A stretch of DNA of 29,720 bases from contig CAZDSS010000022.1 in the NCBI GenBank assembly GCA_964508185.1, forward strand, positions 1-29,720, in the 5' to 3' direction. The position numbers and the translations under genes are program-made. Positions 1 to 7,567 of this stretch are shown piece by piece. The stretch is from CAZDSS01 sp964508185. Its GTDB lineage: Bacteria > Pseudomonadota > Alphaproteobacteria > Sphingomonadales > Govanellaceae. Position 1 is the first letter of the stretch; the number at the start of each line of letters is the position of its first letter. A model generated the notes under the pieces. The model was not told where the DNA came from. It did no database searches and was given only the letters and a program-made list of their open reading frames with translations.

Positions 1-807
1 GGCGAGCGCCACCTGGGCCGGGACCGCGCCGGTCTCCGCCGCCACCTTGTCGAGCGCGGCAAGCACCCGCTGCCCGCGCGCATTCATGTAGCCCTGAAGA
101 TAGGGCCCGCGCGGCCGCCCTTCGAGATCGGCGGCGCTGCGGTACTTGCCGGTGAGGAAGCCGGAGGCGAGACCGAAATAGGGGAGCGCCGCAAGATCGC
201 GCTTGAGGCAGAGCTCCTGCAGCCGGTCCTCGAACCCCTTGCGGTCCATCAGATTGTAGAGGGGCTGCACGACGGCGTAGGCCGCAAGATCCCGCGACGC
301 GCTGAGGTCCAGCGCTTCCGTCAGCCGTTCGGCGCTGTAGTTGGATGCGGCGATCGCCCGCACCATGCCCGCCCGCTTCAGCCGGTCGAAGGCCTCGAGC
401 GTCTCCTCGAGCGGCGTTTCGGGATCGTCCGCATGGGCGTAGTATATGTCGATATGGTCCGTCTGCAGGCGCTTCAGGGACTGTTCCACGGAACAGGCGA
501 TGTAATCGGCGCTGAGCCCCTTGCCGTGGCTCCATTCCCAGCCCACCTTGGTCGCGATCAGCACCCGGTCGCGATTGCCCCGGGACTTGATCCAGGAGCC
601 GATGACTCTTTCGGATTCCCCGCCCTTGAGGCCCGGCGCGAAGGCGGAATAGACGTCGGCGGTGTCCACCATGCGCCCGCCGCCGTCGATGAAGGCGTCG
701 AGTATGGCGTGGGACGTCCCTTCATCCGCCGTCCAGCCGAACACATTGCCGCCCAGCACCAGAGGCGGGGTGGTCATGCCGCTATTGCCAAGCCGCCGCT
801 CGTCCAT
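1..807 (-). CDS. Aldo/keto reductase, C-terminus outside window
   Basis: The minus-strand reading frame is open from the ATG at 807 to the left edge of the window (269 codons), so the gene is 3'-truncated by the window. The translation shows an aldo/keto reductase: the start is MDERRLGNSGM, followed by the catalytic tetrad at D48 and Y53 (in VDTADVYSAF), K87 (in IATKVGW) and H125 (in YYAHADD). The family is cytosolic, uses NADPH and reduces carbonyl substrates on a TIM barrel; the substrate cannot be told. A Shine-Dalgarno-like GGGAG lies 7 bases before the ATG. It follows putA on the same strand after a gap of about 95 bases that holds a hairpin, so it may be co-transcribed with putA or separate. 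Identification as a family member is secure; the exact subfamily is not. Confidence 0.93.
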   Translation of the reverse strand, partial: MDERRLGNSGMTTPPLVLGGNVFGWTADEGTSHAILDAFIDGGGRMVDTADVYSAFAPGLKGGESERVIGSWIKSRGNRDRVLIATKVGWEWSHGKGLSADYIACSVEQSLKRLQTDHIDIYYAHADDPETPLEETLEAFDRLKRAGMVRAIAASNYSAERLTEALDLSASRDLAAYAVVQPLYNLMDRKGFEDRLQELCLKRDLAALPYFGLASGFLTGKYRSAADLEGRPRGPYLQGYMNARGQRVLAALDKVAAETGAVPAQVALA

Positions 808-876
808 CGCACGCTCCCTTCGTCGTCCGCTCACATGTGGCGGTATCCTCGGGCAGCGCGCGAAGGACTGTCAACC

Positions 877-899
877 CGCCGGAAAGCGGAGTTCCGGCG
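877..899 (-). terminator. Hairpin downstream of putA, possible weak terminator
   Basis: A perfect 8-base inverted repeat (CGCCGGAA at 877-884 and TTCCGGCG at 892-899, loop of 7) lies just past the putA stop codon. Read on the minus strand it is followed by GGTTGAC rather than a run of T, so it is a weak or Rho-assisted terminator at best, or an mRNA 3'-end stabiliser between putA and the reductase gene. Confidence 0.4.
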
Positions 900-902
900 C
901 GA

Positions 903-3900
903 TCACCCCTCGTCGAGGGAAAAGAGCGCCGCATTCCCGCCGGTTGCGGCGATATTGACGGTGAGCGTCTTTTCCGCGGCGAAGCGCAGGAGATAGTGCG
1001 GCCCACCCGCCTTGGGGCCGGTGCCCGACAATCCCATGCCGCCGAAGGGCTGCACGCCCACGACCGCGCCCACCATGTTGCGGTTGATATAGACGTTGCC
1101 CACCGACAGGCGGTCGAAGATCTCCTCCGCCGTGGCCTCGATGCGGCTGTGGACGCCGAGGGTGAGGCCGAACCGCGTGCGCCTGATGGAATCGAGCACC
1201 CTGGGCAGATCCTCCGCCCGGTAGCGCACCACATGCAGGATGGGGCCGAACACCTCGTGGGTGAGCTGGTCGAGGCTTTCGATCTCGACGAGATGCGGCG
1301 GCAGGAACACGCCGGCATCGAGCCCCGCAGGCATCGGCGCCACCTTCAGGATCTTCGCCTCCCGCTCCATGCGCGCGAGATGCTGCCTGAGGCCCTCGCG
1401 CGCCGCCTCGTCGATCACCGGGCCGACGTCGGTCGCAAGATCCAGCGGATCGCCGAGCCGCAGTTCCTCCATGGCGCCCTTGAGCATCTCGATCATGCCG
1501 TCGGCGACGTCATCCTGCAGGAACAGGATGCGTAGCGCCGAGCAGCGCTGGCCCGCGCTCTGGAAGGCGGAGATGACGGCGTCGTCCACCACCTGCTCGG
1601 AAAGCGCCGTCGAATCCACGATCATGGCGTTCTGCCCGCCGGTCTCGGCGATGAGCGTGGCGATGGGCCCGTCGCGACCGGCGAGCGTGCGGTTGATGAG
1701 CTGGGCCGTCTCCGTCGATCCCGTGAAGGCGACACCCGCAAGGCGCGGGTCGCGGGTGATCGCAGCCCCCACCGTCGCGCCGTCGCCCGGCAGGAAATGG
1801 AGGACGTCGCCGGGAACACCAGCGCGATGGAGGAGCTTCACCGCCTCGAAGCCGATGATCGGGGTCTGCTCGGCGGGCTTGGCCAGCACGGCGTTGCCCG
1901 CGGCGAGCGCCGCCGCCACCTGGCCGGTGAAGATCGCAAGGGGGAAGTTCCACGGGCTGATGCAGGCGAAGACGCCGCGGCCGTGGAGCGAGAGCCGGTT
2001 GGTCTCGCCCGTGGGTCCCGGCAGCGGCTGGGGCACGAAGCGCTCCCGCGCCTGCAGGGCATAGTAGCGGAGGAAGTCCACCGCTTCCCGCACCTCGGCA
2101 ACGGCGTCATTCACCGTGCGCCCGGCCTCGGCGCCGATGAGGCCCATGAGGCGCGCCATGTCCTGTTCCATGAGGTCGGCGGCGCGTTCCAGGATTTCGG
2201 CGCGCGCCGGACCGCCGAGGGCGTCCCAGCGGGGCTGCGCCGCAACGGCCTGGGAAAAGGCCGCATCCACATGGCCTTGGCTCGCATTGCGCACGGCGCC
2301 CACCACCTGCCGCCGGTCGGCCGGGCGGGTCACCTGCTGCACCTCCCCGTCGTCCATGACCTTGCCGCCGACGATGGGGCCCGCCGTCCATTGCGCATTG
2401 GCCGCGCGATGGACCTCGGCCATGAGCGGCTCCACCTCCAGCGGATCGTCGAGATCGACGCCACGCGCCCAGGCGCGGTCGCCGCCGGGCAGGCCCGACG
2501 CCCGCAGCACCTCCCGCGGCGGGGCGATGCGGGGATGGCGCTTGGGCCGCGCGGCCTCCACCACCTCCACAGGGTCGCGGACGAGCTCGGCCGCGGGTAC
2601 CTTGGCGTCCATGAAGCGGTTGACGAAGGAGCTGTTGGCCCCGTTCTCCAGGAGCCGCCGCACGAGATAGGGGAGAAGATCGCGGTGCGCCCCCACCGGC
2701 GCATAGACGCGCACGGGATAGGCCCTGCCCGCCACGGTCTCCAGCCGGTCGTAGAGGAGTTCGCCCATGCCGTGCAGGCGCTGGAATTCGAACCCGTCCG
2801 TATCCCCCGCCATCTCCAGGACTGCCGCGACGGTATGCGCATTGTGGGTCGCGAACTGGGGATAGATCACGTCCCGCGCCGCCATCAGCTTCTCGGCGCA
2901 GACGAGATAGGACAGGTCCGTCGTCGCCTTGCGGGTATAGACGGGATAATCGCCGAGCCCCCGCTCCTGGGCGTGCTTGATCTCGCTGTCCCAGTAGGCG
3001 CCCTTCACGAGCCGGGTCATGAAGCGGCGGCCGGTCTGCCGGGCGAGCGCCACCAGCCAGTCGATGACGAAGGGCGCGCGCTTCTGGTAGGCCTGCACCA
3101 CCAGGCCGAGGCCGTCCCAGCCCACAAGCTCCGGCGCTTCGGCGAGGGCCGCGAAGAGGTCGAGGGAGATGTCGAGGCGCCGCGCTTCCTCGGCATCGAT
3201 ATTGAAGCCGAGATTGTAATCCTTCGCCGCCCTGGCGAGGGCCAGAAGATCAGGCAGCAGTTCGGTCATCACCCGGTCCCGCGCCTTGTATTCGTAGCGC
3301 GGATGGAGCGCCGAAAGCTTCACCGAAATGCCGTGGCGGGTGGCCACGCTGTCGCCCGGCGTCGCCTTGCCGATCGCTTCGATCGCCTGCATGTAGGACT
3401 GGAAATAGCGCCGGGCGTCGGCCATGGTCCGCGCCCCCTCACCCAGCATGTCGAAGGAATTGCGCACATGGGGCGGGTTGATCTTCTCGGCCCGCTTGAG
3501 GCCTTCGTCGATGGTGCGGCCGAGCACGAACTGGTTGCCCATGATGCGCATGGCCTGCATGACGGCCGCGCGGATCACCGGCTCGCCCAGGCGATTGACG
3601 AGCTTTCCGAACCAGCCGCCGATATCCTGCCGCGTCTCGCGGTCGAGCTCCACGACGCGGCCCGTCAGCATCAGCGCCCAGGTCGACGCATTGACGAACA
3701 CGGAATCCGACCGCCCGCGATGGTCCGACCATTCGCCGGATGCGATCTTCTCGGCGATGAGCTTGTCGGCCGTATCCGCATCCGGCACCCGGAGCAGCGC
3801 CTCGGCGAGGCACATGAGGGCGACCCCCTCCTTGTTGGACAGGCCGAACTCCTGCAGGAAGGCATCGAGCGATCCTTGCCGGTGGCTCTGCTGCCGCGCC

Positions 3901-4070
3901 GCGTCCACCAGCGCCTCCGCCCGCCGGGAAATGCGCTTTCTCGCCCCTGACGAAAAATTGAGCATGTCGAGGAGATCGTCGACCGCCGCGGCCTCGTCGC
4001 GATGGGTTGCGGATCTCACCGCAAGGCGCCGGTCGTCGAGCGTCAAATTCTGGGTCTTCATGGCCAACAT
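903..4070 (-). CDS. putA: Bifunctional proline dehydrogenase / P5C dehydrogenase PutA
   Basis: PutA oxidises proline to glutamate in two steps: an FAD-dependent proline dehydrogenase barrel in the N-terminal half and an NAD-dependent aldehyde dehydrogenase in the C-terminal half. The 1055-residue product shows the barrel motifs RLVKGAYWD, FATHNAHT and FEFQRLHGMGE, and the aldehyde dehydrogenase general base E809 (AETGGQN) and nucleophile C843 (GQRCSAL). There is no N-terminal ribbon-helix-helix DNA-binding domain, so this is a bifunctional, not trifunctional, PutA. I chose the ATG at 4070 because a perfect AGGAGG lies 5 bases upstream; an in-frame ATG at 4097 has no such site. It is divergent from an Lrp/AsnC gene, which fits the PutR-type control known in alphaproteobacteria. 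The enzyme binds the inner membrane peripherally in characterised cases. Confidence 0.97.
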   Translation of the reverse strand: MLAMKTQNLTLDDRRLAVRSATHRDEAAAVDDLLDMLNFSSGARKRISRRAEALVDAARQQSHRQGSLDAFLQEFGLSNKEGVALMCLAEALLRVPDADTADKLIAEKIASGEWSDHRGRSDSVFVNASTWALMLTGRVVELDRETRQDIGGWFGKLVNRLGEPVIRAAVMQAMRIMGNQFVLGRTIDEGLKRAEKINPPHVRNSFDMLGEGARTMADARRYFQSYMQAIEAIGKATPGDSVATRHGISVKLSALHPRYEYKARDRVMTELLPDLLALARAAKDYNLGFNIDAEEARRLDISLDLFAALAEAPELVGWDGLGLVVQAYQKRAPFVIDWLVALARQTGRRFMTRLVKGAYWDSEIKHAQERGLGDYPVYTRKATTDLSYLVCAEKLMAARDVIYPQFATHNAHTVAAVLEMAGDTDGFEFQRLHGMGELLYDRLETVAGRAYPVRVYAPVGAHRDLLPYLVRRLLENGANSSFVNRFMDAKVPAAELVRDPVEVVEAARPKRHPRIAPPREVLRASGLPGGDRAWARGVDLDDPLEVEPLMAEVHRAANAQWTAGPIVGGKVMDDGEVQQVTRPADRRQVVGAVRNASQGHVDAAFSQAVAAQPRWDALGGPARAEILERAADLMEQDMARLMGLIGAEAGRTVNDAVAEVREAVDFLRYYALQARERFVPQPLPGPTGETNRLSLHGRGVFACISPWNFPLAIFTGQVAAALAAGNAVLAKPAEQTPIIGFEAVKLLHRAGVPGDVLHFLPGDGATVGAAITRDPRLAGVAFTGSTETAQLINRTLAGRDGPIATLIAETGGQNAMIVDSTALSEQVVDDAVISAFQSAGQRCSALRILFLQDDVADGMIEMLKGAMEELRLGDPLDLATDVGPVIDEAAREGLRQHLARMEREAKILKVAPMPAGLDAGVFLPPHLVEIESLDQLTHEVFGPILHVVRYRAEDLPRVLDSIRRTRFGLTLGVHSRIEATAEEIFDRLSVGNVYINRNMVGAVVGVQPFGGMGLSGTGPKAGGPHYLLRFAAEKTLTVNIAATGGNAALFSLDEG

Positions 4071-4095
4071 CGAAACCTCCTGAAGGATTTCCGAC

Positions 4096-4146
4096 ATTAT
4101 GCCCTGATGTGGAGAAAATTAATCTCCATTCTTTTTCGTCTATAAT
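4096..4146. promoter_or_regulatory. putA/Lrp divergent promoter region with palindromic operator
   Basis: Between the divergent genes is a palindrome TGGAGA-N7-TCTCCA (4110-4128) with an AT-rich centre, the type of site bound by Lrp/AsnC dimers. For the rightward regulator gene a perfect -10 TATAAT lies at 4141-4146, and its poor -35 (TTAATC, 4118-4123) falls inside the palindrome, which would suit autorepression. For leftward putA a -10-like CATAAT lies at 4101-4096 without a good -35, which would suit activator dependence. The palindrome and boxes are seen directly; the regulatory roles are inferred. Confidence 0.6.
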
Positions 4147-4173
4147 GATATTATCTGCAAAAGGAGCAAAGAT

Positions 4174-4668
4174 ATGGAGGAAAATTCCATGAAGACCCAC
4201 AAGCCCCTGGACCGCATCGACATGAAGATCCTGCGCATCCTGCAGCAGCAGGGCCGCATCTCGAACGTGGACCTTGCGAAGGAGGTGGGTTTGAGCGCCA
4301 CGCCCTGCCTCGAGCGGGTGCGGCGGCTGGAACGGGAGGGCTATATTCTGGGTTACCGGGCGATCCTCAACCCGGACAGGCTGAATGCGAGCCTCATCGC
4401 CATGGTGGAGGTGCGGCTCGACCGCACCACGACCCAGGCGCTTGACGAGTTCAACGCAGCCGTACGCCGCATCGACGAGATCATGGAGTGCCACATGGTG
4501 GGCGGCGGCTTCGACTATCTCATGAAGATCCGCCTGCCCGACATGGCGAGCTACCGGCGCTTCCTCGGCGAGAAGCTCGCCGCCCTGCCGGGAGTGAGCC
4601 AGACCCATACCTATGTGGTGATGGAGGAGGTGAAGGCGACGACGGCGCTGCCCCTCGCCGCCGCGTGA
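4174..4668 (+). CDS. Lrp/AsnC-family regulator, probable PutR
   Basis: The 164-residue product is a full-length Lrp/AsnC protein: an N-terminal winged helix (DRIDMKILRILQQQGRIS, then VDLAKEVGLSATPCLERV as the helix-turn-helix) and a C-terminal RAM ligand-binding domain (about residues 80-155, with the conserved GGGFDYLMKI turn). It probably senses proline and controls putA, from which it diverges; this is inferred from position and from PutR systems in Rhizobiaceae and Rhodobacter. Two starts are possible: ATG 4174 (AAGGAG 7 bases upstream) and ATG 4189 (GGAGG 8 bases upstream, formed by the first codons of the longer form). The shorter form begins MKTHKPLDRID and is equally plausible. Confidence 0.93.
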   Translation: MEENSMKTHKPLDRIDMKILRILQQQGRISNVDLAKEVGLSATPCLERVRRLEREGYILGYRAILNPDRLNASLIAMVEVRLDRTTTQALDEFNAAVRRIDEIMECHMVGGGFDYLMKIRLPDMASYRRFLGEKLAALPGVSQTHTYVVMEEVKATTALPLAAA

Positions 4669-4759
4669 AGGAAGGCAGGAAAGGATAGCCGGGGCAGATC
4701 GTCCTTTACGCTCGCGGCCGCGTGGTTAATCTTGGGGCGTCAGCACCAGGGGGAACGCC

Positions 4760-5479
4760 GTGCCGCGGATCAAGCGCGAGGAACAGTCGGAAGGAAAGGT
4801 TCAGGACAAGCGGAGCAAGCGCCCGCGCCAAATGGCGTTCCCGGGGCTCGATGGTCCTGTCGCGCCCACGTTCGATTTCGAGAACCGCTGCGCCGCGCGG
4901 CCGGTCTGCGGCATTGATGAGGCAGGCCGCGGCGCGCTCGCGGGGCCGGTGGTCGCCGCCGCCGTCATTCTGGATCCGGCGCGTCTGCCGAAGGGCATCG
5001 ACGACAGCAAGAAGCTCACCCCCGCCCGGCGCGAGGCGCTTTACGAAGAAATCGTCGCGGTCGCCCATGTGGGGATCGGCGAAGCAAGCTGCGACGAGAT
5101 CGACGAGATCAACATCCTGCAGGCGAGCTTCCTCGCCATGCGCCGCGCCGTATCGCAACTTCCCGTCGTCCCCGCCCATGCGCTGGTCGATGGCAACCTG
5201 CCGCCGCCGGGGTTCCACTGCCCCGTAACCTGCATCGTGTCGGGCGACGCGCTGAGCCTTTCGATCGCCGCGGCGTCCATCATCGCCAAGGTTCATCGCG
5301 ACCGCATCTTGCGCGATCTCGCCCGCAGCTTCCCCGCCTACGCCTGGGACGCCAACGCAGGATATGGTACGCCGCAACATCTGCGCGCACTACGCCTTGT
5401 GGGACCGAGTCCCTTTCACCGCAAATCCTTCGCCCCCATAAGTGACCTTTTGACTCAAGAGTCAGAGCCAACACTCTGA
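4760..5479 (+). CDS. rnhB: Ribonuclease HII
   Basis: RNase HII cuts the RNA strand of RNA-DNA hybrids and starts removal of single ribonucleotides from DNA. The 239-residue product carries the family's metal-binding acidic residues: D53 and E54 in GIDEAGRG, D144 in VDGN and D163 in SGDALS, followed by the conserved AASIIAKVHRD helix and the GYGTPQH motif near the C-terminus. The first 45 residues are a basic, probably disordered extension beyond the usual catalytic core. The start is a GTG at 4760, preceded by AGGGGGA. The 3' end carries two of the GANTC sites discussed under ccrM, and ccrM begins 54 bases downstream on the same strand, a pairing common in alphaproteobacteria. Confidence 0.96.
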   Translation: MPRIKREEQSEGKVQDKRSKRPRQMAFPGLDGPVAPTFDFENRCAARPVCGIDEAGRGALAGPVVAAAVILDPARLPKGIDDSKKLTPARREALYEEIVAVAHVGIGEASCDEIDEINILQASFLAMRRAVSQLPVVPAHALVDGNLPPPGFHCPVTCIVSGDALSLSIAAASIIAKVHRDRILRDLARSFPAYAWDANAGYGTPQHLRALRLVGPSPFHRKSFAPISDLLTQESEPTL

Positions 5480-5509
5480 TTCCAGTACTTTTTTCTCTTG
5501 ACGTGATTC
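5407..5509. promoter_or_regulatory. Cluster of five GANTC sites ahead of ccrM
   Basis: GANTC, the site CcrM methylates, occurs at 5407-5411, 5452-5456, 5459-5463, 5478-5482 and 5505-5509, four of them within 58 bases. The first three lie in the end of rnhB. In Caulobacter, methylation of GANTC sites in the ccrM promoter/leader is known to reduce its expression, so an autoregulatory region is a reasonable inference. A -35-like TTGACG lies at 5498-5503, but the matching -10 (CATCCT, 5521-5526) is poor, so I do not claim a defined promoter. Confidence 0.55.
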
Positions 5510-5533
5510 GCGGCCTCTCGCATCCTGCTGCCC

Positions 5534-6664
5534 ATGTTGAAGCAGGATGTGAAGAAAATGCTCGCGGAATCCGCGGAAATTCTGGCCCGGGGCGAACTGC
5601 CCCTGGATCGCATCGTCATGGGCGACTGCATCGAGGTGATGAACCGTTTGCCGGAGAAATCCGTGGACGTGATCTTCGCCGACCCGCCCTACAACCTGCA
5701 GCTTCAGGGCGAGCTGCAGCGGCCCGACAACAGCCGCGTCGACGGCGTCGATGACGACTGGGACAAGTTCGAAAGCTTCGCGTCCTACGACATGTTCACC
5801 CGCGCCTGGCTGCAGGCGGCGCGCCGCGTGCTGAAGGACAACGGCACCATCTGGGTGATCGGCAGCTATCACAACATCTTCCGCGTCGGCACGGCGTTGC
5901 AGGATCTGGGCTTCTGGATCCTCAACGACATCATCTGGCGCAAGACCAACCCCATGCCGAACTTCCGCGGCACGCGCTTCACCAATGCGCACGAGACCCT
6001 GATCTGGTGCTCGAAGCATAAGGACGCGCGCAACGTCACCTTCAACTACGAAGCCATGAAGGCCCTGAACGACGGGGTGCAGATGCGCTCCGACTGGCTG
6101 CTGCCTATCTGCTCGGGGGCGGAGCGCCTCACCGTCAACGGCCACAAGGGTCATGCGACGCAGAAGCCCGAAAGCCTGCTGCACCGGGTCCTGCTGTCAT
6201 CCACCAATCCCGGCGCCGTCGTGCTCGACCCGTTCTTCGGGTCCGGCACCACGGGCGCCGTCGCAAAAAAGCTCGGCCGGCATTTCATCGGCATCGAGCG
6301 GGAGGAAAGATACGTGAGACTGGCGTCCGAGCGCATCGCGCGCATCGAGCGCCTGGACGACAATGTGATCTCCATCACCCAGTCCAAGCGCGCCGAGCCG
6401 AGAATTCCCTTCGGCACCATCGTGGAACGCGGCCTGCTGCCGCCGGGGACCGTGCTGTGCGACCCCACCCGCCGCTTCAAGGCACGGGTGCGCGCCGACG
6501 GCACCCTGATTTCCGACATGGCCAAGGGCTCCATCCATCAGGTGGGCGCCGAGCTGCAGGGCGCGCCGTCCTGCAACGGATGGACCTTCTGGCATTTCGA
6601 GGCCAAGGGCCAGCTCGTCCCCATCGACCTCCTGCGCCAGAAGGTGCGGCAGGAACTCCATTGA
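5534..6664 (+). CDS. ccrM: Cell-cycle adenine-N6 DNA methyltransferase CcrM
   Basis: CcrM methylates adenine in GANTC and couples chromosome replication to transcription in alphaproteobacteria. The 376-residue product has the beta-class order: catalytic DPPYNLQL near residue 54, then the conserved NPMPNFRGTRF and AHETLIW segments, then the AdoMet-binding FGSGTTG motif, then the C-terminal RAMA domain (from about residue 290, SKRAEPRIPFGTIVERG to the end) needed for DNA recognition in CcrM. The ATG at 5534 has no clear Shine-Dalgarno sequence; an alternative ATG at 5558 would trim 8 residues. It lies downstream of rnhB and carries GANTC sites over its 5' region. A short GC hairpin (6716-6733) follows the gene. 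Confidence 0.97.
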   Translation: MLKQDVKKMLAESAEILARGELPLDRIVMGDCIEVMNRLPEKSVDVIFADPPYNLQLQGELQRPDNSRVDGVDDDWDKFESFASYDMFTRAWLQAARRVLKDNGTIWVIGSYHNIFRVGTALQDLGFWILNDIIWRKTNPMPNFRGTRFTNAHETLIWCSKHKDARNVTFNYEAMKALNDGVQMRSDWLLPICSGAERLTVNGHKGHATQKPESLLHRVLLSSTNPGAVVLDPFFGSGTTGAVAKKLGRHFIGIEREERYVRLASERIARIERLDDNVISITQSKRAEPRIPFGTIVERGLLPPGTVLCDPTRRFKARVRADGTLISDMAKGSIHQVGAELQGAPSCNGWTFWHFEAKGQLVPIDLLRQKVRQELH

Positions 6665-6715
6665 TCGCGGCAAGGCGGGGAACCTCGCGGCGTGCCCGGC
6701 ATTCACCGATGACGG

Positions 6716-6733
6716 GGCGGGACGAGTCCCGCC
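6716..6733 (+). terminator. Short GC hairpin between ccrM and the mliC-like gene
   Basis: GGCGGGAC (6716-6723) and GTCCCGCC (6726-6733) form a near-continuous inverted repeat 50 bases after the ccrM stop and 20 bases before the next start. There is no T run, so termination is uncertain. The centre contains a GAGTC (GANTC) site, so this could also be a regulatory site for the downstream gene. Confidence 0.3.
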
Positions 6734-6752
6734 ATGTTCAGGAGAATGTCCC

Positions 6753-7100
6753 ATGTTGCGTCGCGCCGGAATGATCCTTGTCTTGCTGCTTGCCGCCGCA
6801 TGCCGGCAGGAGCAGCCCGTGGACGCCGCCGCGCCGCCTGATGGCGAAGCCTGGCTCCATGAATGCGCCGACGGCCGCACGGTCACGGCCTGGTATCCTG
6901 CCAACAACACGGCTCGCCTGCGCATCGATGATGAGACCATCGTCATGAGCGTCGCCATCTCGGCGAGCGGCGCGCGCTATGTGGGCGGCGGCTGGCAGTG
7001 GTGGACCAAGGGCCGCGACGCCTGGCTCGCCCCGCTCGCGCCCGGGGAGGACGTCGCCTCGGCCGAAGGAACCCATTGTCCGGCGCGATCCGCGCCCTAG
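6753..7100 (+). CDS. mliC: MliC-family lysozyme inhibitor lipoprotein
   Basis: The 115-residue product has a lipoprotein signal with lipobox LAAAC (C17 as the lipidated residue). The mature part matches the small beta-barrel MliC family (inhibitors of C-type lysozyme): a CADG start at C38, the conserved SGARY (residues 72-76) and WTKG (84-87) inhibitory loops, and C109 able to pair with C38. The family sits in the periplasm on the outer membrane and protects peptidoglycan from host-type lysozymes. GGAGA lies upstream of the ATG. The gene converges with the last gene of the virion cluster; the two stop codons overlap on a CTAG at 7097-7100, so this marks the cluster boundary. It may be a chromosomal gene or another cargo gene of the cluster. 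Confidence 0.85.
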   Translation: MLRRAGMILVLLLAAACRQEQPVDAAAPPDGEAWLHECADGRTVTAWYPANNTARLRIDDETIVMSVAISASGARYVGGGWQWWTKGRDAWLAPLAPGEDVASAEGTHCPARSAP

Positions 7101-7549
7101 CTTGCGATGATCCCCCGCGCCCGGCAGGCGGCGAGGAGAGCATTGAGCGCCGCCCGCGCCTCGGCATCCACGGTCGCGCCGCCCGACACGTCCGGGATGG
7201 CCGAGGCGGGCATGGCTGCGATCCAGTCCGTGCCGTCGAACCTTGCCTCCACCCCCTCGTCCTTGAGCCACACGCCATAGCCCTCTTGCGGCGCATGGAA
7301 CGCCCAGGCGCCGCCAATCCATTGGGCGAGCTCCCCGTCATGGCCCGCCCAGTCGCCGCCGGCGCCCGTCGCCACGATCCACAGGCTGCCGTCCTCGGGG
7401 CTCGTGGGAGGCGTCGTCAGATCGCGATCCTCCACCACCGCCTGCACCAGCGCATCGAGGATATTGAGGGCCGCATTATGGGTCACTTCCTTCTGCGCCT
7501 GGGCCGCCCGGATATAGGGCGCGCCGAGGCGCGGCGTCCGCTCGCTCAT
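7097..7549 (-). CDS. DUF2793 tail-associated protein
   Basis: The 150-residue product begins MSERTPRLGAPYI followed by AAQAQKEVTHNAAL, the signature start of DUF2793 proteins found at the end of tail modules in alphaproteobacterial phages and GTAs. A middle beta-rich part (about residues 50-110, with SLWIVATGAGGDW and GAWAFHAP) is typical. Its function is not established; position after the host-specificity protein suggests a tail-tip or fiber part. The C-terminal 35 residues are Ala-rich and helical. The start at 7549 has GGAAGGG upstream and lies 18 bases after the previous stop. It is the last gene of the cluster and shares an overlapping stop with the convergent mliC-like gene. Confidence 0.85.
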   Translation of the reverse strand: MSERTPRLGAPYIRAAQAQKEVTHNAALNILDALVQAVVEDRDLTTPPTSPEDGSLWIVATGAGGDWAGHDGELAQWIGGAWAFHAPQEGYGVWLKDEGVEARFDGTDWIAAMPASAIPDVSGGATVDAEARAALNALLAACRARGIIAS

Positions 7550-7567
7550 GTCCCTTCCCTTCCTTCT

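Noticed and set aside
1797..3950. A 717-codon open frame on the plus strand opposite putA
   Set aside because: It is antisense to a clear putA, is rich in His/Arg/Gly as expected from the complement of GC-rich codons, and has no recognisable motif.
5498..5526. A leaderless promoter for ccrM (TTGACG-17-CATCCT)
   Set aside because: The -35 and spacing fit, but the -10 matches only three of six positions, so it was not listed as a promoter.
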